DNA of 64,000 nt, from the NCBI RefSeq assembly GCF_001428895.1, contig NZ_LMJA01000012.1, positions 1,313 through 65,312 on the forward strand. The letters are read 5' to 3'. The notes below the pieces were generated by a model, which was given only the letters and a program-made list of their open reading frames with translations, had not been told where the DNA came from and made no database searches. Both the position numbers and the translations under genes were made by a program. Positions 8,278 through 16,653 of the stretch are shown here, piece by piece (the first letter of the stretch is position 1; every line of letters starts with the position of its first letter). This stretch comes from Mycobacterium sp. Root265. GTDB taxonomy: Bacteria > Actinomycetota > Actinomycetes > Mycobacteriales > Mycobacteriaceae.

Positions 8278-9285
8278 GTGGAGGTTCCGTTCACCTGGAA
8301 GGTCACCGGCTGGTTCATGATCGGCTGGTCGGCCGAATTCGTCGCCGGCGAGACCCGTCCGTTGCGTTACTTCGGTGAGGACCTGGTGGCCTGGCGCGAT
8401 GAGGACGGCGCGCTGCACCTGATGGAAGCCCATTGCAAGCACCTCGGCGCCCATCTGGGTCACGGCGGCAAGATCGTCGGCGACTGCGTCGAGTGCCCCT
8501 TCCACGGTTGGCGGTGGGGACCCGACGGCACCAACCGCCACATCCCGTACCAGCCCGACAAACCCAACCGCGGCCTGCGGCTGCGGACCTATCCGATCGC
8601 CGAACAGCACGGCTGCGTGTTCATGTGGTTCCAGCCGCACGGCGAGCCCCCGCACTGGGAACTGCCCGATATCTTCGACAAGTTCCCGCAGTTCCCGACC
8701 GATCCCGACGCGTTCTACCGCCCTTACCCCGAGTTCTCCCGGTTCGCCGAGAACGAGCCGGTGCATCCGCAGATCGTGGCCGAGAACGGGCCTGACAGTG
8801 CGCATTTCCGCTATGTGCACCGCGCCACGGTCACCCCGGTCTGCCTGGACTGGAAGGTGGTCGACAACGAGTGGCAGTTCCTCACCGGCTGGCCCGATGC
8901 CCGAAGCGATGATCCCGACAAGATGTCGCTCTACATCCACAGCCACTTCTCCGGACTGGGCTTCGCGATCAGCGCCTTCGAGGGCGCGGCCGAGCACCGG
9001 CTGATCTTCGCCTGCACCCCGGTCGATGACCACGTGTCCAACATGTTCTATTCGATCTGGTGGCCCAAGGTGCCCGGCGACACCTCCGACATCCCACCCG
9101 AGGATGTCCGCAAGCGCGTCGAGAAGCAGTATCTGGTGACGGTCTGGGACGACCTCGACATCTGGCGCTACCAGAAGTACATCGAGCGGCCGTCACTGTC
9201 CAAGATCGACGCGAAACCGTATATGGCCATGCGTAAATGGGCGACACAATTCTATGAAGTCCCGCCGGTCGGCACACCGGTATGA
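8278..9285 (+). CDS. KshA-like Rieske non-heme iron oxygenase
   Basis: A 335-residue oxygenase component of a Rieske monooxygenase. The [2Fe-2S] ligands are Cys53, His55, Cys73 and His76. The mononuclear iron site is ENGPDSAHFRYVH, with Asp173, His176 and His181. Overall it is closest in plan to KshA, the 3-ketosteroid 9-alpha-hydroxylase oxygenase, but substrate identity cannot be claimed. No KshB-like reductase is adjacent, so electrons must come from elsewhere. The start is GTG at 8278 behind GGAAGG; the longer open frame upstream runs through the operator and the opposing SDR gene and is not real. First gene of a three-gene operon. Confidence 0.9.
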   Translation: MEVPFTWKVTGWFMIGWSAEFVAGETRPLRYFGEDLVAWRDEDGALHLMEAHCKHLGAHLGHGGKIVGDCVECPFHGWRWGPDGTNRHIPYQPDKPNRGLRLRTYPIAEQHGCVFMWFQPHGEPPHWELPDIFDKFPQFPTDPDAFYRPYPEFSRFAENEPVHPQIVAENGPDSAHFRYVHRATVTPVCLDWKVVDNEWQFLTGWPDARSDDPDKMSLYIHSHFSGLGFAISAFEGAAEHRLIFACTPVDDHVSNMFYSIWWPKVPGDTSDIPPEDVRKRVEKQYLVTVWDDLDIWRYQKYIERPSLSKIDAKPYMAMRKWATQFYEVPPVGTPV

Positions 9286-9872
9286 CGACAGCGGTCATCA
9301 CCCAGGAACTGCAGGGTGCGGTGGTCGGCCCGAACGCCGGGCTGGCCGTGCTCGCCGACGAGGCCCGACGGGTGGCACTGCCCAATATCGGCCGGCTGCT
9401 GCCTGCGGCGCGCGCCGCAGGCCATCACGTCGTGCACTGCCTGGTGCAGCGCCGGCCCGACGGACTGGGCTCCAATCACAACGCCCGGCTGTTCGCCGCG
9501 GGCAAGCGCGCCGTCGACATCACCCCCGGCAGTGCCGGAGCCACCCTGCTACCCGAATTCGGTCCGGAGCCGGCAGATCTGGTGTTGTCCCGCTGGCATG
9601 GGCTCGGCCCGATGGGCGGCACCGATCTGGATGCGATCCTGCGCAATCTCGGCGTCACCACCATCGTGGCTGTCGGTGTCTCGCTCAACATCGCCATCCC
9701 CAATCTGGTGATGGATGCCGTCAACGCCGGCTACCGGGTGGTGCTCCCCCGGGACGCGGTCGCCGGTGTCCCCGCCGCATACGGCGAGGCCGTCATCGAC
9801 AACAGCCTGGCCCTGCTGGCCACCATCACCACCACCGCAGCACTCATCGAAGACTGGAGCGTCCATGGCTGA
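9282..9872 (+). CDS. Isochorismatase-fold protein with altered triad
   Basis: A 196-residue member of the isochorismatase/cysteine hydrolase fold. Active members use an Asp-Lys-Cys triad. By alignment to the remembered family pattern, the three positions here are Glu9 (TQELQ), Arg104 (LVLSRW) and Ala138 (GVSLNIA), so the nucleophilic cysteine is missing. It may be a non-catalytic partner or use another mechanism. The ATG overlaps the Rieske stop as ATGA, and its end overlaps the ligase start by 8 bp, so all three proteins are made together. Confidence 0.8.
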   Translation: MTTAVITQELQGAVVGPNAGLAVLADEARRVALPNIGRLLPAARAAGHHVVHCLVQRRPDGLGSNHNARLFAAGKRAVDITPGSAGATLLPEFGPEPADLVLSRWHGLGPMGGTDLDAILRNLGVTTIVAVGVSLNIAIPNLVMDAVNAGYRVVLPRDAVAGVPAAYGEAVIDNSLALLATITTTAALIEDWSVHG

Positions 9873-11529
9873 GGTTTCCGCGATGTTCACCGTTTCCGCG
9901 GTGGCCGAGGCCGTCGCCGCGGCAATTCCCGACCGCACGCTGGTGGCCCAGGGTGAGCGACGCTACAGCTACGGCCACATCGTCGAGCGGTCGACCCGGC
10001 TCGCGGCATATCTGCATGCGCAGGGCCTGGGGTGCCACACCGACCGTGACACGCTGGCCGGGCACGAGGTCGGCCAGGACCTGCTCGGCATCTATGCCTA
10101 CAACGGCCCGGAGTTCGTCGAGGGGATGCTCGGCGCGTTCCGGGCCCGGGTGGCGCCGTTCAACGTCAACTACCGCTACGTGAAGAACGAATTGCAGTAT
10201 CTGCTGGCCGATTCCGAGGCGTCGGCGCTGCTGTATCACGCCGCGTTCGCACCGCGGGTGGCCGAGATCCGCGACGAGGTGCCCCATCTCAAGGTGCTCA
10301 TCCAGATCGCCGACGGCTCCGGCAACGAATTGCTCGACGGTGCCGTCGACTACGAGTCGATCGTCACCGCCGAGGCCCCGGCGCCGCCGGTGCAGCCCTC
10401 CCCCGACGATCTCTACGTCCTCTACACCGGCGGCACCACCGGCATGCCCAAGGGCGTGTTGTGGCGCCAGCACGACATTTTCATGACCGCGTTCGGCGGC
10501 CGCAACATGATGACCGGCGAGCGCGCCGGATCGGTCGAGGAGATCGTCGGCCGGGTCACCGAGAACCCCGGCACAAAGCTGCTGATCCTGCCGCCGCTGA
10601 TTCACGGCGCCGCGCAGTGGGCCGCCATGACGGCCATCACCACCGGGCAGACGCTGGTGTTCCCGAGCATCGTCGAACGTTTCGACACCGATGACGTGGT
10701 CCGCACCATCGAGCGTGAGCAGGTGCTGGTGGCCACCGTGGTCGGTGACGCGATGGCCCGCCCGCTGCTGGCCGCCCTCCAGCGCAGCCTGCGCGACGGC
10801 AGTGCGGATGTCTCCAGCCTTGCGGTGGTGGCCAATGGCGGCGCGCAACTCACCCCGTATGTGAAGCAGCAGTTGATCGATGCCAAACCCGGGCTCATCG
10901 TGATCGATGGTGTCGGCTCCTCGGAGACCGGTGCGCAGATGAGCCACATGTCGGCCCCCGGGGCGGTGTCGACCGGCACCTTCAACGCCGGGCCGGACAC
11001 CTGTGTGGTGGCAGAGGATTTCACCGCGATCCTGCCGCCGGCCCACGACGGACTCGGCTGGCTGGCCCAACGCGGCTTCGTGCCGCTCGGTTACAAGGGC
11101 GATGCCGCCAAGACCGCGGCGACGTTCCCGGTGATCGACGGTGTGCGGTTCGCCGTCCCCGGTGACCGGGCCCGGCATCTGGAGAGCGGCGCGGTCGAAC
11201 TGCTCGGCCGGGACTCGGTCACCATCAATTCCGGCGGTGAGAAGATCTTCGCCGAGGAGGTGGAATCGGCCATCGCCTCGCATCCGTCGGTGGCCGACGT
11301 GGTGGTGGCCGGACGGCCCAGCGAGCGGTGGGGCTCCGAGGTGGTCGCGGTCGTCGCGCTCGCCGAGGGCGCACAGGCCGACGCCGAGGAGCTCATCCGG
11401 CATGCCGAAAGTTCCATCGCCCGCTACAAACTGCCCAAGGCGGTGGTGTTCCGCCCCGTGATCGAGCGCAGCCCGGCGGGCAAGGCAGACTACCGGTGGG
11501 CCCGCGAGCAGGCGCTCACCGGTTCCTGA
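9865..11529 (+). CDS. Acyl-CoA synthetase (FadD19-like)
   Basis: A 554-residue ATP-dependent acyl-CoA ligase. It carries the AMP-binding loop YTGGTTGMPKGVLWRQ, the GSSETG motif, the GDRARHLESG hinge region, NSGGEKIF and the C-terminal lysine in SPAGKADYRWA. The TGGTTG form and the GKADYRWA end place it with the mycobacterial FadD17/FadD19 group, which activates steroid-type side-chain acids. A paralogue lies at 26251. Start ATG 9865 inside the end of the preceding gene. Third gene of the Rieske operon; its 3' end overlaps the convergent aldehyde dehydrogenase by 14 bp. Confidence 0.9.
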   Translation: MAEVSAMFTVSAVAEAVAAAIPDRTLVAQGERRYSYGHIVERSTRLAAYLHAQGLGCHTDRDTLAGHEVGQDLLGIYAYNGPEFVEGMLGAFRARVAPFNVNYRYVKNELQYLLADSEASALLYHAAFAPRVAEIRDEVPHLKVLIQIADGSGNELLDGAVDYESIVTAEAPAPPVQPSPDDLYVLYTGGTTGMPKGVLWRQHDIFMTAFGGRNMMTGERAGSVEEIVGRVTENPGTKLLILPPLIHGAAQWAAMTAITTGQTLVFPSIVERFDTDDVVRTIEREQVLVATVVGDAMARPLLAALQRSLRDGSADVSSLAVVANGGAQLTPYVKQQLIDAKPGLIVIDGVGSSETGAQMSHMSAPGAVSTGTFNAGPDTCVVAEDFTAILPPAHDGLGWLAQRGFVPLGYKGDAAKTAATFPVIDGVRFAVPGDRARHLESGAVELLGRDSVTINSGGEKIFAEEVESAIASHPSVADVVVAGRPSERWGSEVVAVVALAEGAQADAEELIRHAESSIARYKLPKAVVFRPVIERSPAGKADYRWAREQALTGS

Positions 11530-12991
11530 GCCGACGCCGGGTACGCCGGCGGGCCATGCTCAGGGTTACATCGGCGTACATCTGCATCCCGCGGCGGAAC
11601 GGCGGTGCCGCTGACCCGGTCATGCTGAACGGCAGATCGGTGCCCACCACCGTGCGCTGATGGCTGAAGGCGTCGAAGCCCGCCTTACCGTGGTAGGCGC
11701 CCATACCGCTGCGACCCACCCCACCGAATGGTGCTGCCGACGGAATCATCTGTGCGGCAAAATCGTTGCGCGCCACCCCACCGCTGCGGGTGTTGCGCAG
11801 AAAGGTGCGAAAGGTCTCGCCGTCCGGGCCGAACCAGTAGGCGACCAGCGGCGCGGGACGCGCGTTGATGTAGTCGATGACCTCGCCGAGCGCCGAGTAA
11901 CCGAGCACCGAGAGCACCGGCCCGAAGATCTCCTCGGAGGCGATGGCCATGTGCTCATCGACACCGCTGACAATGGTCGGCGCAATCTTGCGAGTCACCC
12001 GGTCGGGCAGTGTCTCCCCGGTCGGGACCACCGATTCCACGGTGGCGCCCCGGTCACGGGCGTCGTCGATCAGTCCGACCACGCGGTCGAAGTTGGCCTC
12101 GTTGACACTTGAGCAGTAGTCGTCATTGCCGATGATGCTGGGGAACATGCCCGCCCAGGTCCGGCGGACGGTGTCGATGAACGGCGCGACGCTGTCATCG
12201 GGGACGAACACGTAGTCCGGGCAGACGCAGACCTGGCCGCCATTGACCATGCGGGCCTGGGCGATTCGCGTCGCCGAGCGCTGGATGTCCGCGGTGGGGG
12301 CCACCACGACGGGATTCTTGCCGCCCAGTTCCAGGGTCACCGGGACGAGGTTCTCCGACGCGGCGCGCTGTACCAGCGATCCCACCGACGGGGAGCCGGT
12401 GAAGAAGAGGTGGTCGAACGGCAGCCGGGAGAATTCGGCGGCCACCTCGGGCCCACCGGTGACCACGGCGAGTTCGGTGGCCTCGAAGTACTTCGGGGCC
12501 AGCCTCGCCATCAGTTCCGCTGTGCCCGAGGTGACCTCGGACATCTTGATCATCACCCGGTTGCCGGCGGCGAAGGCCGCCGATGCGGGCAGCACCACGA
12601 GATTGAGCGGGAAGTTCCACGGCCCGATGATGCCGACGACGCCCAGCGGGGACGGTTCGACCTCGGCGCGCAGCCCGGCGACGCGCCCCGCGCGCATCAG
12701 CTTGGTGGCCTTCATCCAGTGCGGTACATGGGCCCTGGTGTGTTCGATGACCGGGATGATGCCGACGACCTCGGTGAACAACGATGCCGCGCGCGACCGG
12801 GTGCCGAAGTCGGCGGCCATCGCGTCGACGAACGCGTCGGTGTTCTCCAGCACCAGCGCCAGCAGCCGGTCGATGCGGTTTCGGCGCAGGGCCACGCTCG
12901 GCGGGCCTGCGGCGATGAACGCCCGCCGCTGACGTTCCAGCAGAGCCCGGGCGTCGACCTCGTGCTCGATGCGCTGGTCGGTTGTGCTCAT
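11516..12991 (-). CDS. Coniferyl-aldehyde-dehydrogenase-like ALDH
   Basis: A 491-residue NAD(P)-dependent aldehyde dehydrogenase of the CalB (coniferyl aldehyde dehydrogenase) and class 3 type. Catalytic Cys255 (GGQVC), general base Glu221 (LELGG) and the cofactor region GPWNFPLN are intact. The basic C-terminal tail (RRRTRRR) is slightly unusual. It should oxidise an aldehyde produced from an alcohol intermediate to an acid ready for CoA activation. ATG at 12991 with GGAGGGAG upstream. Divergent from the P450 gene with a perfect TACTGTAA operator between them. Confidence 0.88.
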   Translation of the reverse strand: MSTTDQRIEHEVDARALLERQRRAFIAAGPPSVALRRNRIDRLLALVLENTDAFVDAMAADFGTRSRAASLFTEVVGIIPVIEHTRAHVPHWMKATKLMRAGRVAGLRAEVEPSPLGVVGIIGPWNFPLNLVVLPASAAFAAGNRVMIKMSEVTSGTAELMARLAPKYFEATELAVVTGGPEVAAEFSRLPFDHLFFTGSPSVGSLVQRAASENLVPVTLELGGKNPVVVAPTADIQRSATRIAQARMVNGGQVCVCPDYVFVPDDSVAPFIDTVRRTWAGMFPSIIGNDDYCSSVNEANFDRVVGLIDDARDRGATVESVVPTGETLPDRVTRKIAPTIVSGVDEHMAIASEEIFGPVLSVLGYSALGEVIDYINARPAPLVAYWFGPDGETFRTFLRNTRSGGVARNDFAAQMIPSAAPFGGVGRSGMGAYHGKAGFDAFSHQRTVVGTDLPFSMTGSAAPPFRRGMQMYADVTLSMARRRTRRRLRNR

Positions 12992-13096
12992 ATCCTGAAC
13001 TCCCTCCGGTAACGCTCACGGTAGCAGCAGCGGTCCGCGGCGGGCGGCAGACCATCGCAGGAGGAAAACGCTATGTTTCGAACGGACGGGACGTGT

Positions 13097-13115
13097 TACT
13101 GTAAGTGTTACAGTA
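13097..13115. promoter_or_regulatory. TACTGTAA-type operator, copy 2 (perfect)
   Basis: TACTGTAAGTGTTACAGTA is a perfect 8-bp inverted repeat around GTG and defines the consensus. It lies between the CalB-like ALDH and the P450-TetR operon. Because the TetR at 14390 is encoded in that operon, this is the likely autoregulatory site. Confidence 0.8.
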
Positions 13116-13151
13116 TTAACGCGGATGACGGCACGAAGGCAGGTAGCGCGC

Positions 13152-14375
13152 GTGGACAGCCAGACGCAGGACGAGAGCGATCTCTTGGCGGATTTGGGCG
13201 ACACGGTCAACCTGCTCCGCGACCCGTACCCGTTCTTCGCCGCACACCGCGCCCGCCACGGCGTCTTCGCCGGCAGTGTCATGGACTGGTCCAAGACACC
13301 CTACGAGTTCCGGCCCGAGAACCAGTACGCGGCGGTGTCCTATGACGCCGTCAACACCGTCTTCCGGGACAGCAAGTCGTTCAACTCCAAGATCTACGAC
13401 GACACCATCGGGCTGTTCATCGGCCCGTCCATCCTGGCGATGGAAGGCACGCTGCATCGCGCACACCGCAATCTGGTCACCACCGCGTTCAAGGCGAAGT
13501 CACTGAAGCGCTGGGAGCCCGAGATCGTCCGCCCCATCTGCGAACAACTCATCGATGAGTTCATCGAGACCGGACGCGCGGACCTGGTCCGCGACTTCAC
13601 CTTCGAATTCCCGACCCGGGTGATCTCCAAGCTGCTGGGTCTGCCCGAAGAGGATCTCGCCTGGTTCCGCGCCCGGGCCGTCGAGCTGATCAGCTACCAC
13701 GTCAAGTACAAGCGTGCCTTCGAAGCCTCTGCGGCGCTGAAGGACTACTTCGTCAACCAGATCGATCTGCGCCGGTCCTCGCCCACCGATGACATCATCG
13801 GTGATCTGGTGACCGCCGAGGTCGAAGGCGCGAAGCTCACCGACGAAGAGATCTACTCGTTCCTGCGACTGCTGCTGCCGGCCGGCCTGGAGACCACCTT
13901 CCGCTCCTCGGGCAATCTGCTCTACCTGCTGCTGACCCATCCCGATCAGTTCGCCGCGGTGCAGGCCGACCACGAACTCCTCGGCCAGGCGATCGAAGAG
14001 GGCCTGCGCTATGAGACACCGCTGACCACCGTGCAGCGTTCGGCCAGCGTGGCCACCGAACTCGACGGCGTCGAGCTCCCCGCCGGGGCGGTCATCGATG
14101 TGTGCATCGGCGCCGCCAATCGCGACGAGGCCCGCTGGGAACGGGCCGAGAAATTCGACATTTTCCGCAAGCGCGTGCCGCACATCACCTTTGCCGCCGG
14201 CGAGCACACCTGCCTCGGTCTTCACCTGGCCCGGATGGAGACCCGGGTCGCCATCGAATGCCTGCTCGACCGGGTCACCGACCTCGAACTCGACGCCGGC
14301 GCGGACCCCCACATCTTCGGTCAGCCGTTCCGCTCGCCCACGGCCGTACCCGTCACGTTCCGACCGATCACCTGA
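13152..14375 (+). CDS. Cytochrome P450
   Basis: A 407-residue soluble bacterial P450. The oxygen-binding I-helix AGLETT (244-249), ExxR (Glu283-Arg286) and haem loop FAAGEHTCLG with Cys354 are all present. The family number cannot be assigned by eye. Probable role: hydroxylation of the hydrophobic pathway substrate, with ferredoxin and reductase supplied from elsewhere. GTG at 13152 was chosen because AAGGCAGG lies 8 bp upstream; ATG at 13125 gives nine extra residues and has no good site. Followed 14 bp later by a TetR gene. Confidence 0.9.
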   Translation: MDSQTQDESDLLADLGDTVNLLRDPYPFFAAHRARHGVFAGSVMDWSKTPYEFRPENQYAAVSYDAVNTVFRDSKSFNSKIYDDTIGLFIGPSILAMEGTLHRAHRNLVTTAFKAKSLKRWEPEIVRPICEQLIDEFIETGRADLVRDFTFEFPTRVISKLLGLPEEDLAWFRARAVELISYHVKYKRAFEASAALKDYFVNQIDLRRSSPTDDIIGDLVTAEVEGAKLTDEEIYSFLRLLLPAGLETTFRSSGNLLYLLLTHPDQFAAVQADHELLGQAIEEGLRYETPLTTVQRSASVATELDGVELPAGAVIDVCIGAANRDEARWERAEKFDIFRKRVPHITFAAGEHTCLGLHLARMETRVAIECLLDRVTDLELDAGADPHIFGQPFRSPTAVPVTFRPIT

Positions 14376-14389
14376 GCACGGGAGGCACC

Positions 14390-15079
14390 GTGAGCAGACC
14401 CGCAACGAAAAGACAGCGTCGTGAACGCGGGTCCATCAGTGTCGAGGAGATCCTGTCCGGCGCGTTCGACGTCGCCGCCGACGTGTCGATCGACCACCTC
14501 AGCATGCCGCAATTGGCCAAACATCTCGATGTCGGCGTCACCAGCATCTACTGGTATTTCCGCCGCAAGGATGACCTGCTCGACGCGATGACCAACCGGG
14601 CCCTCGACGAGTACGACTTCACCGCACCGAGCATCGATGCGGACAACTGGCGGGAATCGCTGGCACACCACGCGCGGATCATGCGAAAGACATTCCGCGG
14701 CAATCCGATTCTGTGTGATCTGATCCTGATCCGCGGATCCTATGGACGTGCGGCGGTGCAGGGCGCCATCCAGAAGCTCGAGCCGCCGGTGGCCGCCCTG
14801 GTGCGCGCCGGGCTGACCTCCGAGCAGGCCTTCGACACCTACTCGGCGATCGCCACCCATGTGCGCGGCACGGTCATCATGGAACGCCTGCAGGACAAGA
14901 TGCCCGGTATCGCACCGCGCCGGGACGGCGAGCGCAATCTCATCGATCCGGCCGCCACCCCGTTCATCGCCGAGGCCACCGGCCGCGGCCACCGGATGGG
15001 CGTGGCCGACGACATCAACTTCGACTACGTGCTGGAGTGCATCCTCGACCACGCCGAGATGCTGGCGCGTCAACCCTGA
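14390..15079 (+). CDS. TetR regulator, candidate master repressor 1
   Basis: A 229-residue TetR protein with a basic N-terminal tail (KRQRRERGSI) and a helix-turn-helix ending GVTSIYWYFRRKDDLL. It is clearly paralogous to the TetR at 31881; shared blocks include KRQRRERGSI, VGVTSIYWYFR and NPILCDLILIR. GTG at 14390 follows GGAGG. Because it is in the P450 operon, directly downstream of a perfect dyad, it is the best candidate to bind the TACTGTAA sites across the window (inference). Its end overlaps the convergent ALDH by 10 bp. Confidence 0.9.
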   Translation: MSRPATKRQRRERGSISVEEILSGAFDVAADVSIDHLSMPQLAKHLDVGVTSIYWYFRRKDDLLDAMTNRALDEYDFTAPSIDADNWRESLAHHARIMRKTFRGNPILCDLILIRGSYGRAAVQGAIQKLEPPVAALVRAGLTSEQAFDTYSAIATHVRGTVIMERLQDKMPGIAPRRDGERNLIDPAATPFIAEATGRGHRMGVADDINFDYVLECILDHAEMLARQP

Positions 15080-16605
15080 CGGGGCAGGCGCCACCCGATG
15101 GTCTTGGTCTCGGTGTACTGGGCGAAACCCTCGATACCGCACTGCCGGCCGACGCCGCTGTTCTTGAAACCGCCGAACGGTGCGTCGGCGCCGTAGTACA
15201 TGCCGCCGTTGACGCCGATGGCACCGGTCCGGATCCGCCGGGCGACGCCCATCGCGCGTTCCGGGGACTTGGACAACACCGCACCGGCCAGTCCGAAGGC
15301 GCTGTCGTTGGCCAGCCGCACCGCGTCGTCGTCATCGTCGAACGGGATGAGCACCAGCACCGGACCGAACACCTCGTCCTGCGCGATGGATGATCCCGGG
15401 TCCGCCCCCAGGATCACCGTCGGCGCCACGAAATGCCCGTTGGCCAGGTGGTCGGGCAGCCCGTCGGGTACGCCGCCACCGACGACGATCTCGGCGCCGT
15501 CACGTCGAGCACCCTCGATGGCGTCGAGCACCCGCTGCTTCTGCGCCGCGCTGATCAGTGGCCCCACCAGGGTGGTCGGAAGCGCCGGGTCACCCACGGG
15601 TACCCCGCCGAAGGCCATCGTCACATTGGCGACGGCCTCGTCGAACAGACTGCGGTGCACCAGCATCCGGGTGTTCGCCGCGCAGGCCTGCCCGGCGTGC
15701 ACGCAGGCGCCGATCGCGCCGGGGATGATGTGCGCCGGGTTGGCGTCGTCGAGGACGATCATCGCGGACTTGCCGCCCAGTTCGAGGAAGGTGCGCTTCA
15801 TGGTGTCGGCGCCGACCCGCATCAGGTGCCTGCCCACCGCGGTGGACCCGGTGAACGACACCATGTCGACGCGGGGGTCGGTGCCGAGCAGCCCGGCCAC
15901 CTCATTGGACGGGGTGGGCACCACGTTGATCACCCCGGCCGGAATGTCGGTGCGCTCGGCGATGAGGCGCCCGAGCCGGGTGGCGTTCCACGGGGTGTTC
16001 GGATCCGGCTTGAGCACCACGGTGTTGCCGGCCGCCAGCGCCGGGCCGAGCTTGTTGAGGATGACCTCGATGGGGAAGTTGGAGGGCGTGATGGCGGCGA
16101 CGACGCCGACGGCCTCCTTGACCACGGTGCGCGCGTTGCGCTCACCGAACAGGCCGCCACCGTCGAGGCGCCGTTCCCATTCGAACTCGTCGATCAGCCG
16201 GGCCGGGTAGCGCAGCGCGTCGGCGAGGGGCCAGTCGAGTTGCGCGTTCTGCGTCGTCATCGCCGGGCAGCCGACCTCGGCGATCAGTTCCTCACGCAGC
16301 TCTTCGGTTTCGGCTTCGATGGCGTCCTGCAACTGGAGCAGTGCTCGCTGCCGCAGTGCGCGGTTGGTGGACCAGTCGGTGCCATCGAAGGCGCGCCGGG
16401 CCGCGCCGATGGCGCGATCCATATCCTCGGGACCGGCGGCCGAGGTGCTGCCGAGCAGCAAACCTGTTGCCGGGCTGAGATTGTCGAACGCCGCACCGGA
16501 GGCCGCGGCGGTCAGCTCACCGTCGATGAGCATCCGCATCTCGGCGCGGTCCGCCGCGCGGCGCCCGATGTCGACACTCGACGCATCCGCCACCACCTCA
16601 CTCAC
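15070..16605 (-). CDS. NAD-dependent aldehyde dehydrogenase
   Basis: A 511-residue ALDH. Cys308 (GQAC) is the nucleophile, Glu275 (LELGG) the base, with TPSNFP and FTGSTAVG for cofactor binding. It is not closely similar to the CalB-like enzyme at 11516, so the pathway has two distinct aldehyde or semialdehyde steps. GTG at 16605 follows GGGAGG. Its promoter holds TACTGTAA copy 3. Confidence 0.9.
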   Translation of the reverse strand: MSEVVADASSVDIGRRAADRAEMRMLIDGELTAAASGAAFDNLSPATGLLLGSTSAAGPEDMDRAIGAARRAFDGTDWSTNRALRQRALLQLQDAIEAETEELREELIAEVGCPAMTTQNAQLDWPLADALRYPARLIDEFEWERRLDGGGLFGERNARTVVKEAVGVVAAITPSNFPIEVILNKLGPALAAGNTVVLKPDPNTPWNATRLGRLIAERTDIPAGVINVVPTPSNEVAGLLGTDPRVDMVSFTGSTAVGRHLMRVGADTMKRTFLELGGKSAMIVLDDANPAHIIPGAIGACVHAGQACAANTRMLVHRSLFDEAVANVTMAFGGVPVGDPALPTTLVGPLISAAQKQRVLDAIEGARRDGAEIVVGGGVPDGLPDHLANGHFVAPTVILGADPGSSIAQDEVFGPVLVLIPFDDDDDAVRLANDSAFGLAGAVLSKSPERAMGVARRIRTGAIGVNGGMYYGADAPFGGFKNSGVGRQCGIEGFAQYTETKTIGWRLPRQG

Positions 16606-16632
16606 CAGAAGACCTCCCAGGCCGAATGCATC

Positions 16633-16651
16633 AACAGTAAACGTTACAGTA
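16633..16651. promoter_or_regulatory. TACTGTAA-type operator, copy 3
   Basis: AACAGTAAACGTTACAGTA matches at 14 of 16 positions. It lies 28 bp upstream of the ALDH start at 16605 and immediately after the stop of the molybdopterin gene, so it can only serve the ALDH. Confidence 0.65.
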
Positions 16652-16653
16652 TC

